From Nakamurella lactea DSM 19367 (GTDB lineage Bacteria > Actinomycetota > Actinomycetes > Mycobacteriales > Nakamurellaceae), in assembly GCF_000426645.1 (NCBI RefSeq), contig NZ_KE384551.1:177389-241388 (forward strand): a stretch of 64,000 nt of DNA. The letters are read 5' to 3'. Below are positions 1 through 7,073 of this stretch, piece by piece. The number at the start of each line of letters is the position of its first letter. Positions within the stretch are counted from its first letter, which is position 1. The position numbers were made by a program, and so were the translations under genes. Below the pieces are notes generated by a model. The model was given only the letters and a program-made list of their open reading frames with translations, did no database searches and was not told the origin of the DNA.

Positions 1-213
1 GCCGATGCCCGCCGCGGTGCACCATTCGAGCAGGTCGGCGATATGCCTTGCCCCCACCCGGTGACCGTCGGACACGTTCTCGAAACCGGCCTTGCGGGCC
101 CAACGGCGGTTGCCGTCGAGCATCACGCCGACATGGTGCGGGATCTGGGCACCGACGAGTTCCCGGGTGAGCTTGCGTTCGTACAGTCGGTAGACGACGG
201 CCGGGAGCCTCAC
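1..213 (-). CDS. uppS: Short-chain Z-isoprenyl diphosphate synthase (UppS family), N-terminal part
   Basis: Only the first 71 codons lie in the window; the gene runs off the left edge. The translation contains HVGVMLDGNRRWAR followed by VSDGHRVGARHI and LLEWC. This is the N-terminal signature of cis-prenyltransferases, with the catalytic Asp in the DGNRRWA motif. These cytoplasmic enzymes condense isopentenyl diphosphate onto an allylic primer, and in Actinobacteria they feed decaprenyl phosphate carrier synthesis. The start is the GTG that opens the frame MRLPAVVYRLYERKL. The neighbour is a divergent hemolysin-III gene, a pairing I remember from mycobacteria (short Z-farnesyl diphosphate synthase). 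Family is certain; whether it makes the short or long product is not visible here. Confidence 0.85.
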   Translation of the reverse strand, partial: MRLPAVVYRLYERKLTRELVGAQIPHHVGVMLDGNRRWARKAGFENVSDGHRVGARHIADLLEWCTAAGIG

Positions 214-303
214 GCGTCACACCCTACCCACGGTTGCTGCGGCCGGAGGAGATCACCACCGTTGCCCCTGGTGACTACGCCAATCGTGGGGAACTATGGA
301 GGG

Positions 304-978
304 ATGACCGCCGCCCCCGTTGTTGCCGAGCAGGCGGGCCGTGTTCGCCCGCGGGCCCGCGGCTGGATCCATCTGTACTCCGCCTACATCGCATCGGTGG
401 TCGGCACCGCGCTGGTGGTGATGGCCGCAACCACCGTCGGCATCAGCGCTGCGGTGGCATGCGCGGTCTACACCCTCACGGTGATCGGGCTGTTCACCAT
501 CAGTTCCACGTATCACCTGCACACCTGGCAGAACTCGAGGACCAGGACCTGGATGAAGCGCGCCGATCATTCGATGATCTTCGTGTTCATCGCCGGCACC
601 TACACGCCGATCGCGGTGCTGGCCCTGCCGCTGGACAAACGGGTCTGGGTGCTGGCGATCGTCTGGGGCGGTGCGCTGGGCGGGGTGGCACTGAAGATGC
701 TCTGGCCGCATGCACCGCGATGGGTGGGCGTGCCGTTCTACCTCGCGCTCGGCTGGGTCGCCGTCTTCCTGATCCCGGACATCCTGCACAACGGCGGAGT
801 CGCCGCGCTGGTGCTGATCCTGGCCGGCGGGCTGCTGTACTCGGTGGGCGCCGTGTTCTACGCCACCCGCCGGCCGGATCCGTGGCCGAAGACGTTCGGC
901 TACCACGAGTTCTTCCACGCCCTGGTGTCGCTGGCCGCGCTGTGTCACTGCGTGGCCATCTGGCTGCTGCTCTACTGA
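304..978 (+). CDS. Hemolysin III / PAQR-type integral membrane protein
   Basis: A 224-residue polytopic membrane protein of the hemolysin III (YqfA/PAQR) family. Visible family features are an early helix with the STYHLHTW motif (conserved Ser and His), DHSMIFVFIAGTYTPIA in the third segment, and the C-terminal YHEFFHALVSLAALCHCVAIW with the conserved H-x3-H. These His and Ser residues form the probable metal site of the superfamily. I chose the ATG just after a GGAGG-like stretch; the frame is open upstream but lacks family similarity. It is divergent from uppS, with about 90 bases for both promoters. The name is historical; cytolytic activity should not be assumed, and the true role is unknown. 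Confidence 0.85.
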   Translation: MTAAPVVAEQAGRVRPRARGWIHLYSAYIASVVGTALVVMAATTVGISAAVACAVYTLTVIGLFTISSTYHLHTWQNSRTRTWMKRADHSMIFVFIAGTYTPIAVLALPLDKRVWVLAIVWGGALGGVALKMLWPHAPRWVGVPFYLALGWVAVFLIPDILHNGGVAALVLILAGGLLYSVGAVFYATRRPDPWPKTFGYHEFFHALVSLAALCHCVAIWLLLY

Positions 979-1024
979 GCCGCCCGGCGGGCGAGCCGGC
1001 CCGGCGAGGATCGAGGTGGTCTTG

Positions 1025-1819
1025 TCACAGCTCGGGGCCCTCGGCGCGCAGCCGGTCGACCTCTTGCATGGCGTCGCGCAGCTGGCCGAGCCATTCGTCG
1101 GCGTGTTCGCCGACCAGCCGGACCGCCCAGGCGAGCGCGTCGGAGCGGGAACGGGCGACGCCGGCCGCGACCAGTGTGTCCAGCACCTGCCGCTCGTCCT
1201 GCCGCAGCCGGGTCATCACCGGCGCGGAGAGCGTGGTGAACAGCTCTTCGGTGTCGCCGATCCTTGCACCCCAGGACACCTGCCGGCCGTAGCGGTGTTC
1301 GGCCTGCCGGGCGACATCGATCCGCTCGGCCCTGGTTTCCTCCCGGAACCGGGAGATCCGACCGTTCTGGGCAGCGGCCAGCGCCGCCGCGTCGTCGAGT
1401 TCCTCGGTGAGCGCCGGCAGTGTGCCGACCACCAGGATCTCGTCGCGGTCGACCGTTACCTCGGGTGCGCCGGTGAACCAGCCCTCCGGCAGCCGTCCGG
1501 CGAACCAGCCGGCCGCGTCGGAGGCGTCCGGAGATTCCGGGACGCCGCGACCGCGCGGGCCACGCGGGCCCCATCCGCCGTGCGGGCCGCCCCGGCGTCC
1601 GCCACGTTCTCCGCGTCCGCCCCGCTCGCCGCGTTCACCGCGTTCACCGCGTTCGCCGCGTTCGCCGCCGCGGTGACCGCCTTCGCCACGCCCGCCGCCT
1701 CGTCCGCCGCGTCCGCGAGGGGTGACGTCATCCGCGTTGTCCGACCCGGCCGCGCTGTCGGCCGGTCCTTCCGGCCCGAAGCGTGCGCGCGGGCCGCGAT
1801 GTGTGTTGTGGTCCCTCAT
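1025..1819 (-). CDS. RGG/GER-repeat protein with probable C-terminal ribbon-helix-helix domain
   Basis: 264 residues. The N-terminal third is low complexity, with GGRGGGRGEGG followed by repeated GER triplets. The middle holds a conserved-looking block around WFTGAPEVTVDRDEILVVGTLP. The C-terminal part, MTRLRQDERQVLDTLVAAG then SRSDALAWAVRLV, has the strand-helix-helix spacing of CopG/Arc-type ribbon-helix-helix DNA-binding proteins. I recall similar actinobacterial hypothetical proteins but know no assigned function. The start is an ATG preceded by a strong GGAGG. A 19-base inverted repeat sits about 50 bases upstream, consistent with autoregulation (inference). The Gly/Arg-rich arm could bind nucleic acid. 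Confidence 0.7.
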   Translation of the reverse strand: MRDHNTHRGPRARFGPEGPADSAAGSDNADDVTPRGRGGRGGGRGEGGHRGGERGERGERGERGERGGRGERGGRRGGPHGGWGPRGPRGRGVPESPDASDAAGWFAGRLPEGWFTGAPEVTVDRDEILVVGTLPALTEELDDAAALAAAQNGRISRFREETRAERIDVARQAEHRYGRQVSWGARIGDTEELFTTLSAPVMTRLRQDERQVLDTLVAAGVARSRSDALAWAVRLVGEHADEWLGQLRDAMQEVDRLRAEGPEL

Positions 1820-1868
1820 CGGGAGCCTCCTTCATGTCTGTGGGTCGGTGTCTGTCACCAACCTCCGC

Positions 1869-1887
1869 AATGTTTGATTACAACATT
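1869..1887. promoter_or_regulatory. Inverted repeat upstream of the RGG/RHH gene
   Basis: AATGTT and AACATT are exact inverted arms separated by 7 bases (TGATTAC), in an AT-rich patch unlike the GC-rich surroundings. It lies 50-70 bases upstream of the start codon of the RGG/RHH-like gene, where an operator or promoter would be expected. Binding by that protein is only an inference. Confidence 0.5.
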
Positions 1888-1972
1888 ACACATCTACACA
1901 ACGCGCGGCTGGCGGATTTGTTCCCGACAGCGTCGGATTCACGGACGCCGGCCGCAGTCGCGCGTGACTATT

Positions 1973-2034
1973 TCTGGCCTCAACTCTTCCGAACCCGCAG
2001 GTCGACCTGCGGGTTTGCCCACGTTGAGGCCAGA
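1973..2034. repeat. Nested inverted repeat (12-bp outer arms, 24-bp inner palindrome)
   Basis: The outer arms TCTGGCCTCAAC (1973-1984) and GTTGAGGCCAGA (2023-2034) are exact reverse complements. Inside them, AACCCGCAGGTC (1992-2003) and GACCTGCGGGTT (2004-2015) form a perfect 24-base palindrome. The element can fold as a long two-part stem. It is followed by an ordinary terminator hairpin, so plain termination does not obviously require it. It might be a palindromic repeat, a protein-binding site or a structured RNA; its function is unknown. Confidence 0.7.
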
Positions 2035-2070
2035 TCGGATCACCGCCCAGGTTCCGGTGCACAACGCCGA

Positions 2071-2102
2071 ACGGCCCCGCCCGAAGATCCGGGAGGGGCC
2101 GT
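2071..2102 (-). terminator. Hairpin terminator after the mca operon
   Basis: ACGGCCCC (2071-2078) and GGGGCCGT (2095-2102) are exact arms with an inner CCCG/CGGG extension. The hairpin begins about 20 bases past the stop codon of the leftward small membrane gene. A U-tract is weak, as is common in high-GC actinobacteria. Confidence 0.65.
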
Positions 2103-2124
2103 GCGACAGCGCCGAAGCATCAGG

Positions 2125-2517
2125 TCAGGGGCGATCGTCCGGATCATCGCCGGAGCGTTCCGAGTTGGGTTCGACCGAAGAGTCTGCGATGGCTGGGTCG
2201 GTGCTCGAGATCTCGCCGGACGCCCGCGACGTCGCTGCACCCCGACCGGCGGCCGCCATCTTCGCCGCAGCCGCCCGCTCGGCCTCGGCGACGGCGAGTT
2301 CCTCCGCCGCGGCGAGCTCCTCCGCCGCGGCGGCCTCCCTGACCTTGCGCAGGTGCTTGCTCATGTTGCGGAAGAGCAGCCACATGGCCACGCACAACAA
2401 CAGGATCACCAGCAACCCGATCGGCGCCGCCTTCCCCCATTCCGGGCCTTTACCCGGCGGTGGCTCGGCCGGCGCCGCCAGCACGGCCGCTGCTCGCAGG
2501 CCATCAAGCAGCTTCAC
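2125..2517 (-). CDS. Small single-pass membrane protein coupled to mca
   Basis: 130 residues. Residues about 32-52 (IGLLVILLLCVAMWLLF) form one transmembrane helix. A basic stretch (RNMSKHLRKVREA) and a long Ala/Glu-rich, probably coiled-coil cytoplasmic helix (AAAAEELAAAEEL) follow, then a disordered acidic tail. The GTG start overlaps the mca stop codon (GTGA), so the two are translationally coupled. A small membrane protein next to mca is also present in mycobacteria as I recall. The function is unknown; the arrangement suggests a membrane-proximal partner or an unrelated passenger of the mca transcript. Confidence 0.75.
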   Translation of the reverse strand: MKLLDGLRAAAVLAAPAEPPPGKGPEWGKAAPIGLLVILLLCVAMWLLFRNMSKHLRKVREAAAAEELAAAEELAVAEAERAAAAKMAAAGRGAATSRASGEISSTDPAIADSSVEPNSERSGDDPDDRP

Positions 2518-3443
2518 GACTGCACCCGCTCCCGCACACCGGCGAACAGATCGCTCTCCGGTATCGAGGTCTCGACCCGGCTCTGCGCCAGTTCGAAGTC
2601 GTCGGTGCCCCAGACCCGCGCCTCGATCTCCCGGGGGACGGCAAACCAGTGCGAGTCCGGATCGATCTGCGTCTCGTGTGCCAGCAGCGCCATGTCCCGC
2701 TTCTCGAAGTACTCCGAAACGGGGATCCGGGTGGTGATCCGGTCGGCCGGGTTGGGCCGAGGGTTGTCCGCGAACCGCTTGAGCCATTCGTCGAACGGGC
2801 CCTCGCCGGTGGCCTCCCGGACCGCCTCGTTGATCTTCGACATCCGGGTCGGCGAGAAGCCGACGTTGTAGTACAGCTTCAGCGGTTCCCAGGGGTCGCC
2901 CGCAGCTGGGTACGCGTCCGGGTCGCCGGCCGCCTCGAAGGCCGCCTTGGAGATCACGTGGCAGCGGATGTGATCCGGGTGCGGATAGCCGCCGTTCTCG
3001 TCATAGGTGGTCATCACGTGGGGGCGGAACTGCCGCACCACCCGGACCAACGTCTCCACCTCACCGTCGACGTCCAGATCGCCGAAGCACCCGGGCGGCA
3101 GCTCCCAGGTGGCCGGGTCGCCCTCGTGGTACCCCGAGTCCTCGTAGCCGAGCCAGAGGTGTGCGACGCCCAGAATTTCTGCCGCCCTTGCCATCTCACG
3201 CTGCCGGACGCTGGGCATGTCGATCTCGCCGACGGTGAACTTCGGGTTCAGGATGTCGCCGCGTTCGCCGCCGGTGCACGACACCACCAGCACGCCGGCG
3301 CCCTCGTCTGAGTACTTCGCCAGGGTCGCCGCACCCTTGCTCGACTCGTCGTCGGGATGGGCATGCACCGCCATCAGACGCAGGGGTGCGGCGGCGGCCT
3401 GCTCGTTCCGCCGCTGGGCGGCCTCGAGGATGGTCTCGGTCAA
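2514..3443 (-). CDS. mca: Mycothiol S-conjugate amidase
   Basis: A 309-residue LmbE/GlcNAc-PI-deacetylase superfamily enzyme. It cleaves mycothiol-toxin conjugates to a mercapturic acid and GlcN-Ins, a cytoplasmic detoxification step. The zinc site is visible as HAHPDDES near residue 27 and YPHPDHIRCHVI in the middle; the block GGERGDILNP is also typical of Mca. C-terminal sequences such as HETQIDPDSHWFAVP match Mca rather than MshB. The start I favour is TTG (LTETILEAAQRRN) preceded by GGAAGGA; the frame stays open further upstream without similarity. The downstream small membrane gene overlaps by 4 bases. Its presence implies that the organism makes mycothiol. Confidence 0.93.
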   Translation of the reverse strand: MTETILEAAQRRNEQAAAAPLRLMAVHAHPDDESSKGAATLAKYSDEGAGVLVVSCTGGERGDILNPKFTVGEIDMPSVRQREMARAAEILGVAHLWLGYEDSGYHEGDPATWELPPGCFGDLDVDGEVETLVRVVRQFRPHVMTTYDENGGYPHPDHIRCHVISKAAFEAAGDPDAYPAAGDPWEPLKLYYNVGFSPTRMSKINEAVREATGEGPFDEWLKRFADNPRPNPADRITTRIPVSEYFEKRDMALLAHETQIDPDSHWFAVPREIEARVWGTDDFELAQSRVETSIPESDLFAGVRERVQS

Positions 3444-3881
3444 CGCGTGTCCTTCCGGATGGCCCGCGCCGGTCACGGGCCCACTGCCTATTGTTGCGCT
3501 TGCACCGCCGGACCCGGGCATCGACTCCCTCCCACCACCGGCGTCCGGATCGGGCCCGCCACCAGCGCAGACAACCCCCGTCAGGCCCGAAAGCCGCTGT
3601 TGGAGCGCGTCCACGTGTTATCCTGGCAACAGAAGATGCGGCTTCCGGCGCTTGCAGACTGTGGCAGATGTCCGGCGGCCGCCTCGCTATATATCGGGCC
3701 GGGTGGGTCAGTACCGACACCACGACCCGAGTTCGCAGTTGATCTGTACGACCGTTGTCGCGGGCCGTGCGTCGAGCGAGCCCGCTCGTGTCGGCGCATA
3801 TCCCGTCCCATCCACACCGGATCCCCGGTGTGCCCTATGGCTACGCCCTCCCCGGCGTGGCCGCCGCAGTGAGGAGTCGCC
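3444..3881. other. Intergenic region between mca and greA
   Basis: About 440 bases separating divergent mca and greA. I find no open frame with protein-like composition on either strand. In mycobacteria I remember a small DUF4307 membrane gene at this position; it is not visible here. The region is somewhat less GC-rich than its surroundings (for example around CTATATATC at 3690-3698) and probably carries the two promoters, but I cannot name a convincing -35/-10 pair. Confidence 0.5.
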
Positions 3882-4376
3882 ATGAGCGAGAGCGCAACCA
3901 GCACCTGGCTGACCCAGGAGGCCTACGACCGGCTGAAGGGCGAAATGGACGGCCTGATCGCCAACCGGCCCGTGATCGCCGCCGAGATCAATGCCCGGCG
4001 CGAAGAAGGCGACCTCAAGGAGAACGGCGGCTACCACGCTGCCCGCGAGGAGCAGGGCAAACAGGAGGCGAGGATCCGGCAGCTCCAGGAGCTGCTGAAC
4101 CAGGCGCAGGTCGGGATCAGCCCCGCGGACGACGGCACGGTCGAGCCCGGCATGGTCGTCACCATTTCCTACGACGGGGATGACGACGATCGCGAGACCT
4201 TCCTGCTCGGCTCCCGTGAGGAGGGCGCGCACGGCGCCATGTCGGTCTACTCGCCGCAGTCCCCGCTCGGCTCCGCCATTCTCGGTGCCACCCCGGGCGA
4301 GGCCCGCGAGTACGAGCTGCCGAACGGCAAGACCCAGAAGGTCACCATCGTGGAGGCCAAGCCGTTCTCCGGCTGA
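3882..4376 (+). CDS. greA: Transcript cleavage factor GreA
   Basis: A 164-residue protein with the two GreA domains. The first is an N-terminal antiparallel coiled coil (about residues 5-78) carrying the tip motif [18 protein letters not shown], whose acidic residues enter the RNA polymerase secondary channel. The second is a C-terminal FKBP-like domain ending [12 protein letters not shown]. It stimulates cleavage of backtracked transcripts and so rescues stalled polymerase. The start ATG is preceded by GAGGAG. It is monocistronic and convergent with ilvA across a strong hairpin. The length is standard for the family. Confidence 0.95.
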   Translation: MSESATSTWLTQEAYDRLKGEMDGLIANRPVIAAEINARREEGDLKENGGYHAAREEQGKQEARIRQLQELLNQAQVGISPADDGTVEPGMVVTISYDGDDDDRETFLLGSREEGAHGAMSVYSPQSPLGSAILGATPGEAREYELPNGKTQKVTIVEAKPFSG

Positions 4377-4394
4377 CCTCTCTTCGTGGTTCCG

Positions 4395-4426
4395 GCGGCC
4401 GCGTCACCCTCGGGTGTCGCGGCCGC
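4395..4426. terminator. Bidirectional hairpin between greA and ilvA
   Basis: GCGGCCGCG and CGCGGCCGC are exact 9-base arms with an inner CACCC/GGGTG extension, lying about 20 bases after the greA stop and in the gap before the convergent ilvA stop. The stem is long and very GC-rich and could end transcripts from both sides. Confidence 0.75.
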
Positions 4427-4480
4427 TGTCTGCTGTCGACGCGCCTCCTGGACCGGGCCCGCCTCCTGGGTCGGGCCGGA

Positions 4481-5695
4481 TCAGCTGTGGTCGAGAACCC
4501 GGTAGCCGGCGTCGGTCAGCGCCGTCAGTACTAGATCGTGATGGTCACTGCCGCGGCACTCGAGCCGGATCGCCGCCTCCACGTTGCCGAGCTCGATCCC
4601 ACTGCCCAACCTGGACTGCTCCAGATCGACGACGCTGGCACCGAGCCGGCCGAACTCGGCCAACAGCTGGGCCAATGATCCCGGCCGGTCGCTGATCTCC
4701 ACCCGCAACGACAGGAACCGGCCGGCGGCCACCAGGCCGTGCTCGACGACATGATTCATCAACAGCGGATCGATATTGCCACCCGACAGCACCACCACCG
4801 CCGGCGCCCGGAACCGCTCCGGCTGGTCCAGCACCGCAGCCACACCGGCGACGCCGGCCGCCTCGACCACCAGCTTGGCCCGTTCCAGGCAGAGCAGCAT
4901 CGCGCGCGAGAGCTGGTCCTCCGAGACGGTGACGATCTCGTCCACCAGTTCCGACACGTGCGCGAAGGTGAGGGCCGTCGGCTCTCCCACCGCTATCCCA
5001 TCGGCCAGCGTGGCCATCTGCCCGAGCCGGACCGGATGCCCCGCCCCCAGCGAATCCGGCCAGGCCGCCGCCTGTTCGGCCTGGACGCCGACGATCCGGA
5101 CATCCGGCCGCTGGGCCTTGATCGCGACGGCGATCCCGGAGATCAGGCCGCCGCCGCCGAGTGCGACGATCACCGTCTTCACCTCGGGTACCTGCTCCAG
5201 GATCTCCAGGCCGGTGGTGCCCTGGCCGCGCAGGATGTCCGGGTGGTCGAACGGGTGCACCAACACCGCACCGGTCTCCTCGGCGTATTTGCGGGCCTCG
5301 ATCAGCGAGTCGTCCAAGGTGGTGCCGAACAGGTGCACGTCGGCGCCGTAGGCCTTGGTGGCCTGCAGCTTGGCGATCGACGCCCCGACCGGCATATACA
5401 CGGTGGAGCGGATGCCCAGCAGCGACGCGGCCAGTGCGACCCCCTGGGCGTGGTTGCCGGCACTGGCCGCCACCACCCCGGCGGCCTTCTCGTCATCGGA
5501 CAGCCGGGCGATCCTGGTGTAGGCGCCGCGGATCTTGAAAGACCCTGTGCGCTGGAGATTCTCGCACTTGAGGTGGACGGCGCCGCCGAGCCGTTCGGAC
5601 AGTGGCCGGGACGATTCCATCGGCGTTTCCCGGATGATCGGGCGGAGCAGTTCGCGCGCGGCACGGATTTCGTCGAGGGTCACCAGCGAGGTCAT
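4481..5695 (-). CDS. ilvA: Threonine ammonia-lyase (threonine dehydratase) with ACT domain
   Basis: A 404-residue PLP enzyme of fold type II that deaminates threonine to 2-oxobutyrate, the first step towards isoleucine, or acts catabolically. The Schiff-base lysine is K54 in RTGSFKIRGAY. SAGNHAQGVA and the Gly-rich phosphate loop GGGGLISG are present, and residues about 330-404 form one ACT domain (LRVEISDRPGSLAQLL). This medium-length, single-ACT form matches the actinobacterial enzymes rather than the long two-ACT E. coli IlvA. The start is the ATG giving MTSLVTLDEIRAAREL; the RBS is weak, and a GTG four codons later is possible. Monocistronic. Confidence 0.93.
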   Translation of the reverse strand: MTSLVTLDEIRAARELLRPIIRETPMESSRPLSERLGGAVHLKCENLQRTGSFKIRGAYTRIARLSDDEKAAGVVAASAGNHAQGVALAASLLGIRSTVYMPVGASIAKLQATKAYGADVHLFGTTLDDSLIEARKYAEETGAVLVHPFDHPDILRGQGTTGLEILEQVPEVKTVIVALGGGGLISGIAVAIKAQRPDVRIVGVQAEQAAAWPDSLGAGHPVRLGQMATLADGIAVGEPTALTFAHVSELVDEIVTVSEDQLSRAMLLCLERAKLVVEAAGVAGVAAVLDQPERFRAPAVVVLSGGNIDPLLMNHVVEHGLVAAGRFLSLRVEISDRPGSLAQLLAEFGRLGASVVDLEQSRLGSGIELGNVEAAIRLECRGSDHHDLVLTALTDAGYRVLDHS

Positions 5696-5775
5696 GTCGC
5701 GATCTTGCCATGTGGGTCGCGGCCTGCCGGCTCAGTGCGCCGAGAGTGCGCTCGATGCGCACTCCTGGTGCCATT

Positions 5776-6954
5776 TCAGGCGGACAACCCGGTCGGGTAG
5801 GCGTGCGCCTCAAGGACTGCGGCGGCGGCGCCGACCTGGGCACCCTCCCGGCCCAGCAATGCCGGCACCACCCGTGCCGGGGAGGCGTAGTTGAGTGCCG
5901 CGAACCGGGCGTAGCCGTCGGCGATCGGGTCGAACAGCACGCTGCCGGCGCCGGCCAGCGGCCCGCCGAGTACCACCACGTCCAGATCCAGCAGGGTGAC
6001 GGCGCCGGCCACCGCCTGGCCGATCGCCTCGCCGGCGCGGCGCAGGGTGGCCAGCGCCACCGGATCCCCGCGCCGGGCCGCCTCCGTCACCGCCCGCGCA
6101 TCGGCGGCCGGGTCGCTCCCGCCGTGCGTGCGGGCCCACTCGGCGATCGCCGCCCCGCCGGCCACCGCCTGCAGACAACCTCGCCCACCGCAGGCGCAGG
6201 GTGGGCCGTACGGGTCGACGCAGACGTGGCCGATGTGCCCGGCATTGCCGGTGGTGCCGACCATCATCCGGCCGTCGATCACCAGGGCGCCGTCGATACC
6301 GTGTCCGAGCACCACGCCCAGCATGTTCCGGCGGCCGCGGCCGGCGCCGCGCCAGTGTTCGCCGGCCGTCATGGCAGCGGCCGGTGACTGCAGGGTGACC
6401 GACAGCCCGTAGCGGTCGGAAAGTCGTTCGCGCAACGGGAACGATCGCCACCCGCTGCCGCGATAGGCCGTGGCCGGTGCAGCCACGTCCGTGCCGGCGG
6501 CCACCACCCCGATCCCGGCCAGCGTGTCCGCGTCCTCTGGCTCGATGCCGGCAGCGTGCAGCACGGCGGTCACCGATTCGGTGAGGGTGTCGAACGCCCT
6601 TTCCGGCTGCATGTCCGCGCCGACCGCCGGGATCCGTTGCGCGGAAACCAGTTCACCGCGCCGGGCGACCAGGGACACATCGATCCGGCCCGGCTCGACG
6701 GAGATGGTCAGCGCACAGTGCGCGGGGTCAAGTACCGGCTCGGAGACGTCCGGCCCGAGCGCATCCTCCGGATCGAAATCGGCGGCCGTCATCCGCGCCG
6801 TCGCTTCCGGATCCCCGGCCCGCAGCAACAGCGGATCGACTCCGCCCGACTCGTCCTCACCCCTGGCCGCGGCAGCCAACACCGCCGCCGACACCACCTG
6901 CGCATGCTCGGCGCCGCCGGACCCGCCACTCAGTTCCTCCCGCATGATCGCCAT
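5776..6954 (-). CDS. ROK-family protein lacking kinase catalytic residues
   Basis: 392 residues. The C-terminal two thirds are clearly ROK (NagC/glucokinase superfamily): GHGIDGALVIDGRMMVGTTGNAGHIGHVC and the zinc cluster CACGGRGCL are intact. However, where active sugar kinases have the DIGGT phosphate loop it reads SVEPGRID. Where they have the END catalytic Asp it reads QSPAAAMTAGEHW, so Asp is replaced by Pro. The N-terminal ~100 residues are not a recognisable winged helix. It is therefore more likely a non-catalytic sensor or an orphan than a kinase (inference). The start ATG follows GAAAGA; a second ATG lies two codons later. It sits between metB and ilvA with its own gaps on both sides. 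Confidence 0.8.
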   Translation of the reverse strand: MAIMREELSGGSGGAEHAQVVSAAVLAAAARGEDESGGVDPLLLRAGDPEATARMTAADFDPEDALGPDVSEPVLDPAHCALTISVEPGRIDVSLVARRGELVSAQRIPAVGADMQPERAFDTLTESVTAVLHAAGIEPEDADTLAGIGVVAAGTDVAAPATAYRGSGWRSFPLRERLSDRYGLSVTLQSPAAAMTAGEHWRGAGRGRRNMLGVVLGHGIDGALVIDGRMMVGTTGNAGHIGHVCVDPYGPPCACGGRGCLQAVAGGAAIAEWARTHGGSDPAADARAVTEAARRGDPVALATLRRAGEAIGQAVAGAVTLLDLDVVVLGGPLAGAGSVLFDPIADGYARFAALNYASPARVVPALLGREGAQVGAAAAVLEAHAYPTGLSA

Positions 6955-7011
6955 TCTTTCAATTCCACCCCGCTGACGGGGCAGGTTCGGACGAATCGGC
7001 AACCGCCGGCG

Positions 7012-7057
7012 CCGGCGGCGCGCAGGGTGACGGTCCCGTCACCCGGAGCGCCGCCGG
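7012..7057 (-). terminator. Long two-part hairpin after metB
   Basis: CCGGCGGCGC (7012-7021) pairs with GCGCCGCCGG (7048-7057). Inside, GGGTGACG (7025-7032) pairs with CGTCACCC (7037-7044). It starts about 17 bases beyond the metB stop on the leftward strand and is a strong candidate terminator for the cbs-metB operon. Confidence 0.75.
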
Positions 7058-7073
7058 TGCCACGACCCAACCA

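Larger units (their letters stand above)
1820..2124. other. Intergenic region with regulatory palindrome, nested inverted repeat and terminator
   Basis: About 300 bases without a supported gene. It contains, in order, the AT-rich promoter area with an inverted repeat, a large nested inverted repeat (1973-2034), and a GC hairpin that probably ends transcription arriving from the mca operon. I see no convincing small ORF. Confidence 0.6.

Noticed and set aside
304-978. True haemolysin
   Set aside because: The hemolysin III name is historical; the PAQR-like membrane features do not show pore-forming or cytolytic activity.
1016-2737. A long + strand open frame across two leftward genes
   Set aside because: It spans an intergenic region with terminator and palindromes and its translation is low-complexity Ala/Arg/Ser without similarity.
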